Source: Yinghuangia soli
GTDB taxonomy: Bacteria; Actinomycetota; Actinomycetes; Streptomycetales; Streptomycetaceae
Length of the DNA: 64,000 bases
Direction of reading: 5' to 3'
Assembly: GCF_021502675.1 (NCBI RefSeq)
Contig: NZ_JAKFHA010000013.1
Span: 1-64,000 of the forward strand
Part shown: in pieces, positions 44,389-52,717 of the stretch
Numbering within the stretch: the first letter of the stretch is position 1
Layout: each line of letters opens with the position of its first letter
The notes under the pieces: generated by a model
The model's input: the letters and a program-made list of their open reading frames with translations, nothing else
The model's database searches: none
Told to the model about the DNA's origin: nothing
Translations under genes and position numbers: made by a program

Positions 44389-45198
44389 TCAGATGCGCGG
44401 CAGGACCTCGGTGAGCAGGTGCCCCATGCGGACCGCGGACGCGCGGCCGGCCTCCAGGACCTCCTCGTGGTTCAGCGGCTCGCCGGTCATGCCCGCGGCG
44501 AGGTTGGTGACCAGCGAGATGCCCAGCACCTCGGCGCCCGCTTCGCGCGCCGCGATGGCCTCCAGCGTGGTGGACATGCCGACCAGGTGGCCGCCGATCG
44601 CGCGGACCATGCCGATCTCGGCCGGGGTCTCGTAGTGCGGGCCGGGGAACTGGACGTACACGCCCTCTTCCAGGCTCGGCTCGACCTCGCGGCACAGCTC
44701 GCGCAGGCGCGGCGAGTACAGGTCCGTCAGGTCGACGAAGTTCGCGCCGACGATCGGGGACGTCGCGGTGAGGTTGATGTGGTCCGAGATGAGGACCGGC
44801 TGGCCGGGCGTGAACGACGGGCGCAGGCCGCCGCAGCCGTTGGTGAGCACGACGGTCTTGCAGCCGGCCGCGACCGCGGTCCGGACGCCGTGCACGACGG
44901 CGGCGACGCCGCGGCCCTCGTACAGGTGGGTGCGGCCGAGGAAGACCAGCGCGCGGCGCTCCCCGACGGTGATCGACCGGATCGTGCCGGCGTGTCCCGC
45001 GACCGCCGGCGGCGGGAAGCCGGGCAGCTCGGTGACCGGGAACTCGTGGTCAGGGGTGCCCAGCATGTCGGCGGCGGGCACCCAGCCGGAGCCCATGACC
45101 AGCGCGATGTCGTGGGTCGCCGCACCGGTGATCTCCTGCAGACGCTGGGCGGCGGCAGTGGCGGCGGCGGTCGGGTCGTTGCTGACGGAAGCGTTCAC
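44389..45198 (-). CDS. punA: Purine nucleoside phosphorylase (trimeric type)
   Basis: Protein of 269 residues splitting inosine and guanosine (and deoxy forms) into base and (deoxy)ribose-1-phosphate. Trimeric PNP motifs: [16 protein letters not shown], the phosphate-binding [28 protein letters not shown], and [14 protein letters not shown] with the purine-binding Glu. GTG 45198 lacks a ribosome binding site but has TACGCT 6 nt upstream; a second possible promoter (TTGCGA-17-TAGACC) overlaps the operator at 45242. It is upstream of pmmB on the same strand and uses inosine from Add. Called deoD in mycobacteria. Confidence 0.94.
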   Translation of the reverse strand: MNASVSNDPTAAATAAAQRLQEITGAATHDIALVMGSGWVPAADMLGTPDHEFPVTELPGFPPPAVAGHAGTIRSITVGERRALVFLGRTHLYEGRGVAAVVHGVRTAVAAGCKTVVLTNGCGGLRPSFTPGQPVLISDHINLTATSPIVGANFVDLTDLYSPRLRELCREVEPSLEEGVYVQFPGPHYETPAEIGMVRAIGGHLVGMSTTLEAIAAREAGAEVLGISLVTNLAAGMTGEPLNHEEVLEAGRASAVRMGHLLTEVLPRI

Positions 45199-45241
45199 AT
45201 CGTGAGCGTAAAGGGTGGTGCACGGTTCGGCGCGCTTGGGG

Positions 45242-45255
45242 TCTATGCGCGTAGA
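45242..45255 (-). promoter_or_regulatory. Operator upstream of the purine nucleoside phosphorylase gene
   Basis: Plus-strand TCTATGCGCGTAGA, 13 of 14 matches to the recurring palindrome, lies 43 bp before the GTG start and overlaps the spacer and -10 of the candidate promoter TTGCGA-17-TAGACC (45268-45240). Confidence 0.65.
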
Positions 45256-45424
45256 GATCGTGTCGCAATCGATGCCGGATTCAGCGCCGATCGACCTTTC
45301 GGCCGCGCCGGTCCTCGGGGGAGCAGGCAGGTACGCACGCACGCCGGAGAGGCGGCCCGACCGCTGCCGAGCGGCTGCCGTGCGTGGGGAATGCGGGGGG
45401 AATCAGGGAGGAGCGGAGCGGGTC

Positions 45425-45877
45425 CTACGGGCCGACCGACAGGCAGGGCCGCGTGCGCAGCTCCTTGACGTAGTCGTCCGGCGCGCCCGCCGACTCCGCG
45501 GCGTCGGCGACCATGCCGAGGTAGCGCGCCGAGGGCAGCCCGCCCTCGTAGTCGTTGAGCACATAGAGCCAGGCCAGCTCCTCGCCGAACAGCGTCTCGA
45601 CCCGGATCTTGACCTTGCGGTAGAGGCCGAGCGACTCGCCCTCCCAGCGGTCGAGGGCGTCCTCGTCCGCATCGGTCAGGTCGTACAGCGCGACGAAGAC
45701 CTGCGAGATGTCGTCCTCGACGACCGTGGCGAGGGAGCCTTCCCAGCCCAGCTGCTCGCCGCCGAACGTCAGGCGCCAGCCGGGCAGCCAGCCCGTCACG
45801 CGGAGCGGGGAGTGCGGAGCGCGCCGGGCCATCTGCCGCGCGTCGAGGTTGCTGGCATACGCGGCGTAGAGGGGCAT
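45425..45877 (-). CDS. Gamma-glutamylcyclotransferase-like protein
   Basis: Small protein of 150 residues with the GGCT/AIG2-like fold signature: LYAAYASNLDARQM at the N-terminus, then GWRLTFGG, VALYDLTDADEDALDRWEG and YRKVKIRVETLFGEELAWLYV. Family members act on gamma-glutamyl compounds, but specificity is uncertain. ATG 45877 has TAGGAT 8 nt upstream and no ribosome binding site, so it is probably leaderless. It is divergent from lpdA across 47 bp, a pairing conserved in related actinomycetes. Confidence 0.85.
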   Translation of the reverse strand: MPLYAAYASNLDARQMARRAPHSPLRVTGWLPGWRLTFGGEQLGWEGSLATVVEDDISQVFVALYDLTDADEDALDRWEGESLGLYRKVKIRVETLFGEELAWLYVLNDYEGGLPSARYLGMVADAAESAGAPDDYVKELRTRPCLSVGP

Positions 45878-45924
45878 GGGACCGCATCCTACGCGGCGCC
45901 CGGTGATGCGGAAGAATGACATGC

Positions 45925-47334
45925 GTGACTCGCATTGTGATCGTTGGTGGCGGCCCCGGTGGGTACGAAGCTGCGCTGGTCGCGGCCCAGCTGGGGGCCG
46001 AGGTGACCGTCGTCGAGCGTGAAGGCGTCGGCGGTGCGGCGGTGCTCACGGACTGCGTGCCGTCCAAGACGCTCATCGCGACCGCGGAGGTCATGACGAC
46101 CTTCGCGGACTCGCACGCGGAGCTGGGCATCTACGTGGACGACGGCACGCCCGGGACTCTGGACCGGCCGATAGTGGGCGTCGACCTGGACGTGGTCAAC
46201 AAGCGCGTCCTGGAGCTCGCGCAGGCCCAGTCGGTGGACATCGCCAACGGGCTGCGCCGGGCCGGCGTGGAGATGCTGCGCGGTACCGGGCGGCTGGACG
46301 GGCCGCGGCGCGTGGTGGCGACGCTGGAGGACGGCACGGTCCGCTCGCTGGAGGCGGACGCCATCCTCGTGTCGACCGGTGCCACGCCGCGCGTGCTGCC
46401 CGGCGCGGAGCCGGACGGCGAGCGGATCCTGGACTGGAAGCAGGTGTACGCGCTCACCGAGCTGCCGCGCGAGCTGATCGTGGTGGGCTCGGGTGTGACC
46501 GGTGCCGAGTTCGCCGGCGCGTACCAGGCGCTCGGGTCGAAGGTGACGCTGGTGTCCAGCCGGGACCGGGTGCTGCCGGGCGAGGACCCGGATGCCGCCG
46601 AGGTGCTGGAGGGCGTGTTCAAGCGCCGCGGCATGCGCGTCATGTCGCGCTCGCGCGCCGAGCGCGTGGAGCGCTGCGGGGACAGCGTGATCGTGCACCT
46701 GCAGGACGGCCAGACGCTGGAGGGCAGCCACTGCCTGATGGCGGTCGGTGCGGTGCCGAACACCACGGACATGGGCCTGGAGGAGTCCGGGGTCTTCCTC
46801 AAGGAGTCCGGGCACGTGCGGGTGGACCGCGTCTCGCGGACCACCGCGAACGGCGTGTACGCGGCAGGCGACTGCACGGGCGTGTTCGCGCTCGCGTCGG
46901 TGGCCGCGATGCAGGGCCGCATCGCGATGTACCACATGCTCGGCGACGCGGTCTCGCCGCTGGACCTGAAGGCCGTCGCGTCGAACGTCTTCACCGACCC
47001 GGAGATCGCCACCTGCGGCTACTCGCAGGCCGCGATCGACTCGGGCGAGATCGACGCGCACACCGTCAAGCTGCCGCTCTCCCGCAACCCGCGCGCGAAG
47101 ATGCAGGGCATCCACGACGGCTTCGTGAAGCTGTTCTGCCGCCCGGGCACCGGCATCGTGGTGGGCGGCGTGGTGGTGGCGCCGCGCGCGAGCGAGCTGA
47201 TCCACGCGGTCTCGCTGGCCGTGGACCTGCACTTGACGGTCGATCAGATCGCGAGTGCGTTCACCGTCTACCCGTCCCTTTCCGGGTCGCTCGCGGAGGC
47301 GGCCCGCCGCCTGCACCGGCGCGACCGGGTCTGA
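45925..47334 (+). CDS. lpdA: NAD(P)H-quinone dehydrogenase LpdA-like flavoprotein
   Basis: Two-dinucleotide-binding flavoprotein of 469 residues. FAD fold RIVIVGGGPGGYEAALVAAQLG, NAD fold LIVVGSGVTGAEFAGAYQALG, and NGVYAAGDCTGVFALASVA are clear. In the redox loop (GGAAVLTDCVPSKTLI) only one of the two disulfide Cys remains, so it cannot act as lipoamide dehydrogenase. This is the hallmark of the LpdA group shown in mycobacteria to reduce quinones. The C-terminal dimer domain is complete. GTG 45925 gives VTRIVIVGGG; an ATG three codons earlier sits on the only GGAAG. A long hairpin follows. Confidence 0.9.
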   Translation: MTRIVIVGGGPGGYEAALVAAQLGAEVTVVEREGVGGAAVLTDCVPSKTLIATAEVMTTFADSHAELGIYVDDGTPGTLDRPIVGVDLDVVNKRVLELAQAQSVDIANGLRRAGVEMLRGTGRLDGPRRVVATLEDGTVRSLEADAILVSTGATPRVLPGAEPDGERILDWKQVYALTELPRELIVVGSGVTGAEFAGAYQALGSKVTLVSSRDRVLPGEDPDAAEVLEGVFKRRGMRVMSRSRAERVERCGDSVIVHLQDGQTLEGSHCLMAVGAVPNTTDMGLEESGVFLKESGHVRVDRVSRTTANGVYAAGDCTGVFALASVAAMQGRIAMYHMLGDAVSPLDLKAVASNVFTDPEIATCGYSQAAIDSGEIDAHTVKLPLSRNPRAKMQGIHDGFVKLFCRPGTGIVVGGVVVAPRASELIHAVSLAVDLHLTVDQIASAFTVYPSLSGSLAEAARRLHRRDRV

Positions 47335-47386
47335 TCCTTAGGCGAGTTCGTGCGCCGCGGCCCGGCAAAGGGCCGCCGGAACGCCG

Positions 47387-47419
47387 CGGCCGTGATTCCC
47401 GCTCCGGGAATCACGGCCG
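47387..47419 (+). terminator. Terminator of lpdA
   Basis: A perfect 15-bp stem (47387-47401 with 47405-47419) and a 3-nt loop, followed by a T-rich TTGTCGTCGGTTGT. Confidence 0.8.
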
Positions 47420-47732
47420 TTGTCGTCGGTTGTGGACATCCGGCGTATGCGCTCGATCGGGTGGCTTTCCGCGAACCGGCGCGACCGTGCTCGCCAAGCG
47501 CGCATACTCGTCTGCGAGTGGTCAGGTGTCGTGCACGGATGGGCACGACATGACCCCGGCGGCGTCGGGCAGTTTTGCTGACGGCGGGTCAGAAGGCATG
47601 CCCGCAGGCGGAATACGCGTCGTCCAGCAGCGGTGCTCTGCGGTTTCCCCCGTCACCGCCCCTTCCTCATGCCCTAAATGCCCCGGGTATTCATCATCTT
47701 GGTGAACAAGTTTGGGTAAGACCTGCAACCGG

Positions 47733-47762
47733 CTGAAAAGAGGTGGTCGGTCGCGTTACCTT
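47733..47762 (+). promoter_or_regulatory. Promoter of the DeoR-family gene
   Basis: CTGAAA (47733-47738), an 18-bp spacer and TACCTT (47757-47762), 6 nt before the GTG start. It implies a leaderless transcript. Confidence 0.55.
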
Positions 47763-47768
47763 CGTCAC

Positions 47769-48641
47769 GTGTTCGCTGCAGAGCGTCGTCAGTTGATTCT
47801 GGAAATGGTGCGGGCCAACGGAGCGGTATCCCTCAGGGAACTCGCCCGGGTGGTCCAGACGTCCGAGGTGACAGTCCGCCGGGACGTGCGTGCGCTCGAG
47901 GCCGAAGGGCTTCTCGACCGCAGGCACGGCGGTGCGGTGCTGCCCGGTGGACTGGCGCGAGAGCCCAGCTACTCGCAGAAGACCCATCTCGCCGCCGCCG
48001 AGAAGGCCGCGATCGCCGATCTCGCCGTGTCGCTCGTCGACGAGGGGGACGCGATCGTCGTCGGTGCGGGAACCACGACTCAGGAGCTGGCCAGGAGACT
48101 GGCCCGCATCCCCGGCCTCACCGTCGTCACCAACTCGCTGCTGGTCGCCCAAGTCCTCGCGCATGCCAACCGGGTCGAGGTCGTCATGACCGGCGGCACG
48201 TTGCGCGGTTCGTCGTACGCCCTGGTGGGCAGCGGCGCCGAGCAGGCCCTCTCCGGGCTGCGGGTGCGCCGTGCGTTCGTGTCGGGCAACGGCCTGACCG
48301 CGGACCGCGGGCTGTCCACCCCCAACATGCTGTCCGCGAGCGTGGACCGCGCGCTCGTCCAGGCGGCCCACGAAGTCGTGGTGCTCGTCGACCACACCAA
48401 GATGGGCGTCGACACGATGTTCCAGACGGTGGCCGCGGAGCGGATCACCCACCTGGTCACCGACGAGGACGCCCCGTCCGCCGAACTGTCCGCGCTGGCC
48501 GAGCTCGGCGCGCAGATCCATGTCGCCCAGCTGCCCCAGCGGGCGGTCCCGGGCGCCCGCTCGGAGATCAACGGGGACCGGCTGCTGGGCGGCGTCGACC
48601 ACGCCGCGAGCGGTGCGGAAAGCCGTGACCGGCGGGCCTGA
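47769..48641 (+). CDS. DeoR-family transcriptional regulator
   Basis: Regulator of 290 residues. The N-terminal HTH is typical (RRQLILEMVRANGAVSLRELARVVQTSEVTVRRDVRALEAEGLLDRRHGGAV), followed by the DeoRC sugar-phosphate sensor domain (IVVGAGTTTQELARRL; LTVVTNSLLVAQVL; VVMTGGTLRGSSYALVG; VLVDHTKMGVDTM). The ligand is normally a phosphorylated sugar, which would suit sensing of (deoxy)ribose phosphates. Its position near the deo genes makes it a candidate controller of the TCTACGCGCGTAGA sites, but DeoR proteins usually prefer other operator types. GTG 47769 starts directly after the -10 region; no ribosome binding site. Confidence 0.9.
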   Translation: MFAAERRQLILEMVRANGAVSLRELARVVQTSEVTVRRDVRALEAEGLLDRRHGGAVLPGGLAREPSYSQKTHLAAAEKAAIADLAVSLVDEGDAIVVGAGTTTQELARRLARIPGLTVVTNSLLVAQVLAHANRVEVVMTGGTLRGSSYALVGSGAEQALSGLRVRRAFVSGNGLTADRGLSTPNMLSASVDRALVQAAHEVVVLVDHTKMGVDTMFQTVAAERITHLVTDEDAPSAELSALAELGAQIHVAQLPQRAVPGARSEINGDRLLGGVDHAASGAESRDRRA

Positions 48642-48711
48642 CGGTCCGCCGGGCGGCCCGTACGGCGGCCGCGGCCGCCGGGCCGGCCCGCTGCCGCCCG
48701 GGCACGCGGGC

Positions 48712-48739
48712 GGCCCCCTGCCCGGGCGGGCAGGGGGCC
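48712..48739. terminator. Hairpin between convergent DeoR and carboxylase genes
   Basis: A perfect 13-bp GC stem (48712-48724 with 48727-48739) and a 2-nt centre sit between the two stop codons. It can serve both strands. Confidence 0.65.
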
Positions 48740-48780
48740 ACACGATGCCCCGGACGGGCCGGGGCGGGTGAGACCTCGGA

Positions 48781-50550
48781 TCAGTCCTTGATCTCGCAGA
48801 GCACCGCACCGCTGGTGACCGTGGCGCCGACCTCGGCGACCAGGCTCTTGACGGTGCCGGCGCGGTGCGCGTTCAGCGGCTGCTCCATCTTCATGGCCTC
48901 GAGGACGACGATCAGGTCGCCCTCGGCGACCGTGGCGCCTTCCTCGACCGCGACCTTGACGATGGTGCCCTGCATCGGGCTGGTGAGCGCGTCGCCGCTC
49001 GCCGCGGCGCCGGCCTTCTTGGCGCCGCCGCGCTTCGGGGCCTTCTTCGCCGGGCCCGCGGCCGCGGCACCGGAGGCGCCCAGGCCGGCCGGGAGGGTGA
49101 CCTCCACGCGCTTGCCGTTGACCTCGACGACCACGGTCTCGCGCTCGGCGGGCTCCTCGCCCTCCGCGCCGCCGCCCGCGTACGGGGCGATGGTGTTGTC
49201 GAACTCGGTCTCGATCCAGCGGGTGTGCACCGTGAAGGGCGCGTCGCTGCCGTGCGTCTCCGGCGTGAAGGCCGGGTCCTCCATGACCACGCGGTGGAAG
49301 CTCAGCGCGGTGGCCATGCCGTCGATGCCGAACTCGTTCAGCGCGCGCACCGAGCGCTGGATGGCCTGCTGCCGGGTGGCGCCGGTGACGATCAGCTTCG
49401 CGAGGAGCGAGTCGAACGCCTGGCCGATGACCGAGCCCTGCTCGACGCCCGAGTCCAGGCGCACGCCCGGACCGCTCGGCGGGTTCCACACGGTGACCGC
49501 GCCGGGCGCGGGCAGGAAGCCGCGGCCCGGGTCCTCGCCGTTGATGCGGAACTCGAACGAGTGGCCGCGCAGCGGCGGGTCGTCGTAGCCGAGCACCTCG
49601 CCGTCCGCGATGCGGAACATCTCGCGGACCAGGTCGATGCCGGTGACCTCTTCGGTGACCGGGTGCTCGACCTGGAGGCGGGTGTTGACCTCGAGGAACG
49701 AGATGGTGCCGTCCTGGCCGACCAGGAACTCGCAGGTGCCGGCGCCGACGTAGCCGGCCTCCTTGAGGATGGCCTTGGACGCGCGGTACAGCTCGGCGTT
49801 CTGCTCGTCCGAGAGGAACGGCGCGGGGGCCTCCTCGACGAGCTTCTGGTGCCGGCGCTGCAGCGAGCAGTCGCGGGTCGACACGACGACCACGTTGCCG
49901 TGCTGGTCGGCGAGGCACTGGGTCTCGACGTGGCGCGGCTTGTCGAGGTAGCGCTCGACGAAGCACTCGCCGCGGCCGAAGGCGGTGACCGCCTCGCGGA
50001 CCGCGGAGTCGTACAGCTCGGGGATCTCCTCGAGCGTGCGGGCCACCTTGAGGCCGCGGCCGCCGCCGCCGAAGGCCGCCTTGATGGCGATCGGCAGGCC
50101 GTTGGCCTTGGCGAACTCGACGACCTCCGCGGAACCCGAGACCGGGTCCGGGGTGCCGGCCACCAGCGGCGCGCCGGCGCGCTGCGCGATGTGCCGGGCG
50201 GCGACCTTGTCGCCGAGGTCCCGGATGGCCTGCGGGGGCGGGCCGATCCAGATGAGCCCGGCGTCCAGGACGGCCTGGGCGAACTCGGCGTTCTCCGACA
50301 GGAAGCCGTACCCCGGGTGGATGGCGTCCGCTCCCGAGTCGGCGGCGGCCTTGAGCACCTTGGCGACGTCCAGGTAGCTCTCGGCCGGAGTGTTGCCGCC
50401 GAGCGCGTGGGCCTCGTCGGCCACCCGCACGTGCACGGCGTCGCGGTCCGGGTCCGCATAGACGGCGACACTGGCGATGCCGGCGTCCTTGCAGGCGCGG
50501 GCGACGCGGACGGCGATCTCCCCGCGGTTGGCGATCAACACCTTGCGCAC
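48781..50550 (-). CDS. accA2: Acyl-CoA (acetyl/propionyl-CoA) carboxylase alpha subunit: biotin carboxylase and carrier
   Basis: Biotin-dependent subunit of 589 residues. The biotin carboxylase part (about 1-450) has [43 protein letters not shown] (ATP-grasp Gly loop), [16 protein letters not shown] and RINGEDP. An Ala/Lys/Gly linker leads to the carrier domain with the biotinylation site [14 protein letters not shown]. It carboxylates biotin for an AccB/PccB-type partner not encoded here, making malonyl- or methylmalonyl-CoA. The latter links to the mutAB genes in this window. GTG 50550 has AGGGGAG 7 nt upstream. The name follows the Streptomyces homologue near lpdA. Confidence 0.94.
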   Translation of the reverse strand: MRKVLIANRGEIAVRVARACKDAGIASVAVYADPDRDAVHVRVADEAHALGGNTPAESYLDVAKVLKAAADSGADAIHPGYGFLSENAEFAQAVLDAGLIWIGPPPQAIRDLGDKVAARHIAQRAGAPLVAGTPDPVSGSAEVVEFAKANGLPIAIKAAFGGGGRGLKVARTLEEIPELYDSAVREAVTAFGRGECFVERYLDKPRHVETQCLADQHGNVVVVSTRDCSLQRRHQKLVEEAPAPFLSDEQNAELYRASKAILKEAGYVGAGTCEFLVGQDGTISFLEVNTRLQVEHPVTEEVTGIDLVREMFRIADGEVLGYDDPPLRGHSFEFRINGEDPGRGFLPAPGAVTVWNPPSGPGVRLDSGVEQGSVIGQAFDSLLAKLIVTGATRQQAIQRSVRALNEFGIDGMATALSFHRVVMEDPAFTPETHGSDAPFTVHTRWIETEFDNTIAPYAGGGAEGEEPAERETVVVEVNGKRVEVTLPAGLGASGAAAAGPAKKAPKRGGAKKAGAAASGDALTSPMQGTIVKVAVEEGATVAEGDLIVVLEAMKMEQPLNAHRAGTVKSLVAEVGATVTSGAVLCEIKD

Positions 50551-50913
50551 GATCAGGCTCCCCTCTAGAACTGGGCAGAGTCTAGGGAGTGGCCCGCACG
50601 GATGCGGTGCCGCCCCACCCCGTCACAGGTCGGCGTCCCGGTCGACCTGACTGGTGACGGGACTTCGGCGGCGCTGCCGATGCGTCCAAGTTACTCCGCG
50701 GCAATGGGAACGTGTTCTCGGGGGGCACTTGGGTGCGCCGTTCGGGGTATGCGGCGGATCCGGGGACTCCGGTCCGGGCCTTTCGGGGCGGCCGGGCGGG
50801 GGCCGTCCGGCCCTGATGTCCGCCCGCCGTGGAAAAGTTCATGCCGCGGGAACGCGGCGTTGATCATCGCGCGTTAGCGTGGAGAACGAAATCACCCATT
50901 AGGGGAGTTCGCC
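50551..50913. other. 363-bp gap between the carboxylase gene and the next small gene
   Basis: Divergent promoter region. CTAGA-type dyads close to the carboxylase start (50572-50585) and TTGATC/TAGCGT hexamers before the small gene are visible, but their spacing is poor. No gene, hairpin or operator of the nucleoside type was found. Confidence 0.4.
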
Positions 50914-51162
50914 ATGGTTTCTGCACTCGTCGCCCCCAAGGTCGTCGACACCATCCGCCAGTCGCTCCCGGAGCGGCTGCGCCCGGACTTCGATGCCGAT
51001 GTCCGGCGTGCCGAGATGTCGCGCCTGCAGGGCGTACTGCGGCTCTGGCGGGCGCGCGGGGCGGCCCGCAACGACCCGGAGCGGATCCGCCGCCTGGAGA
51101 GTGCGGTGCGCACCGACCCGGCGTCGGGTGCGGTCACGTGGACGGCGGATCCGCGGGCCTGA
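50914..51162 (+). CDS. Small hypothetical protein (82 residues)
   Basis: Short soluble, Arg-rich, helical protein (VVDTIRQSLPERLRPDFDADVRRAEMSRLQGVLRLWRARGAARNDPE) resembling the small DUF6247-type proteins of Streptomyces, although the match is not certain. ATG 50914 has AGGGGAG 5 nt upstream, which supports real translation. It is convergent with the propeller lipoprotein gene. Function unknown. Confidence 0.6.
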   Translation: MVSALVAPKVVDTIRQSLPERLRPDFDADVRRAEMSRLQGVLRLWRARGAARNDPERIRRLESAVRTDPASGAVTWTADPRA

Positions 51163-51192
51163 GGACTGGGGCCCGGCCCCGGGCGGGGCGGC

Positions 51193-52443
51193 CTACCGGA
51201 AGATGCCGGTGTGCCCGAGGGAGTAGCGGCCCGGCTGCGGGTAGACGGCGAGGCCGTGCGGGCCGCGGCCGACCTTGATGCGGGCGATCAGGTGCCCGTC
51301 GGTGGTGTCGATGGCGTACACCTCGGAGTCGTAGCGCCCGGACAGCCACAGCACCTTGCCGTCCGCCGAGACGCCGCCCATGTCGGGGCTGCCGCCGCCG
51401 GGGATGTGCCACTTGGTCTTGATCCTGCCGCCGTTCTCGGCGCCCGGGGTGAACTCCCACAGGGTGATCGAGCCCTCGCCGCGGTTCGAGATGTACATGT
51501 ACTTCGAATCGCGGCTGATGTAGAGGCCGTGCGCGCCCTTGCCGGTCGGCACGAGGCGCGGCTTGTCGAACTTGTCGCCGTCCATGACCCACACGCCGTG
51601 GCTCATCATGTCGGCGATGTACCAGGTCTTGCCGTCCGGGGAGATCTTCACGTCCTGCGGCATCATGTGGTGCCCGGGCAGCTTCTGCCGCGCGATGATC
51701 TCCATCTTCTCGGTGTCGACCTTGAGCAGCGTGGCGTCGAACTCGCACGAGACGATGAAGTAGCGCCCGTCCGGTGAGAAGTCCGTGTGGTTCACGCCGT
51801 CGCAGGCGACCGGCAGGTGCTTGACCGCCTTCATGGTGTGCGCGTCGCGGAAGACGAGCTCGTGGTCGGCGGAGGCCATGACGATGGCGTGCTTGCCGTC
51901 CGGCGTGAAGTACAGGTTGTACGGGTCGTGCACGTCGACGGTGGGGCCGATCTTGCCGGTGGCCGGGTCGAGCGGCGTCAGGGTGTTGCCGAGGTCGTTG
52001 TTGACCCACAGCGTCTTCATGTCCCAGGACGGCACCACGTGCTGCGGCTGGTCGCCGACCTTGATGGTCTCGATGACCTTGTACGTGGCCGGGTCGATGA
52101 CCGAGACGGTGTCCGACTCGGTGTTGGGCACGTACACCCGGGACGGGAAGTTCTTGACCGCGTCGGCGAGCTGGTTGGGGCGGTCGGCGGCGTACAGGTC
52201 GTTCGGGTCGAGCACCGGGGGCATGCCGGGCAGCCCGTTGATCTGCGGGGCGGCGTTGCCGTGCGGTGCGGCCGGCTGCGCGCTCGGTTTGCCGGACGCG
52301 GTGGACGGGGTGGCGCGGGTCTTGGCCTTGCCGGGTTCCTCGCTCGAGCAGGCGGTGAAGGTCATGAGCCCGCCCAGCGTGAAGACGAGCGTACCGGCGG
52401 TGGTCAAGGCGACGGCCAAGCGCGACATTTGGGTACGAGACAC
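51193..52443 (-). CDS. YVTN-type beta-propeller lipoprotein
   Basis: Exported lipoprotein of 416 residues: signal helix, lipobox FTAC, Ala/Pro-rich linker, then repeated propeller blades (RVYVPNTESDTVSVIDPATYKVIETIKVGDQPQHV; LYFTPDGKHAIVMASADHEL; VKISPDGKTWYIADM; LYISRDSKYMYISNRGEGSI; GGVSADGKVLWLSGRYDSEVYAIDT). Several His residues (VPSW, GHHMMP, HDP) are reminiscent of nitrous-oxide-reductase or surface-layer propellers, but no catalytic set is evident. The start GTG 52443 lies 6 nt after a TAGGCT hexamer, suggesting a leaderless mRNA. Function unknown. Confidence 0.82.
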   Translation of the reverse strand: MSRTQMSRLAVALTTAGTLVFTLGGLMTFTACSSEEPGKAKTRATPSTASGKPSAQPAAPHGNAAPQINGLPGMPPVLDPNDLYAADRPNQLADAVKNFPSRVYVPNTESDTVSVIDPATYKVIETIKVGDQPQHVVPSWDMKTLWVNNDLGNTLTPLDPATGKIGPTVDVHDPYNLYFTPDGKHAIVMASADHELVFRDAHTMKAVKHLPVACDGVNHTDFSPDGRYFIVSCEFDATLLKVDTEKMEIIARQKLPGHHMMPQDVKISPDGKTWYIADMMSHGVWVMDGDKFDKPRLVPTGKGAHGLYISRDSKYMYISNRGEGSITLWEFTPGAENGGRIKTKWHIPGGGSPDMGGVSADGKVLWLSGRYDSEVYAIDTTDGHLIARIKVGRGPHGLAVYPQPGRYSLGHTGIFR

Positions 52444-52449
52444 CGGGTC

Positions 52450-52455
52450 AGCCTA
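52450..52455 (-). promoter_or_regulatory. Putative -10 box of the propeller lipoprotein gene
   Basis: Minus-strand TAGGCT ends 6 nt before the GTG; no -35 consensus is seen. Confidence 0.35.
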
Positions 52456-52717
52456 GGTCGCCGAGCTGCGATTTCGGTGGTTTCGTCACCCGTCCGGCTG
52501 AGCCTGCGCCGTTATGGGCGACGGCAGTTGGGCCGGTCCGGGGAGTTCGTACGACCATCCCACCGGCTGGTTTGTCGCCACTGTGTCCCGCTTCGGACCC
52601 GAAGTTGCCGCCGGGGGCACCACGCGGTTCCCGGCGTCCCTATAGTCCGAGTCATCAACTGCCGCGCGGGGGCGGAGTTTTCGACAAGTCATCCACCATG
52701 GGGTTGGGGGAGCGGCG

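Larger units (their letters stand above)
47335..47768. other. 434-bp gap between lpdA and the DeoR-family gene
   Basis: Contains the lpdA terminator (47387-47419) and the DeoR promoter (47733-47762). Short frames here lack start signals and coding character. No copy of the TCTACGCGCGTAGA operator is present, so there is no sign of autoregulation of the DeoR gene through that site. Confidence 0.55.

Noticed and set aside
47430-47705. Possible 91-residue gene between lpdA and the DeoR gene
   Set aside because: No Shine-Dalgarno, no -10 at the start, Ser/Gly/Cys-rich random-looking product. Non-coding is more likely.
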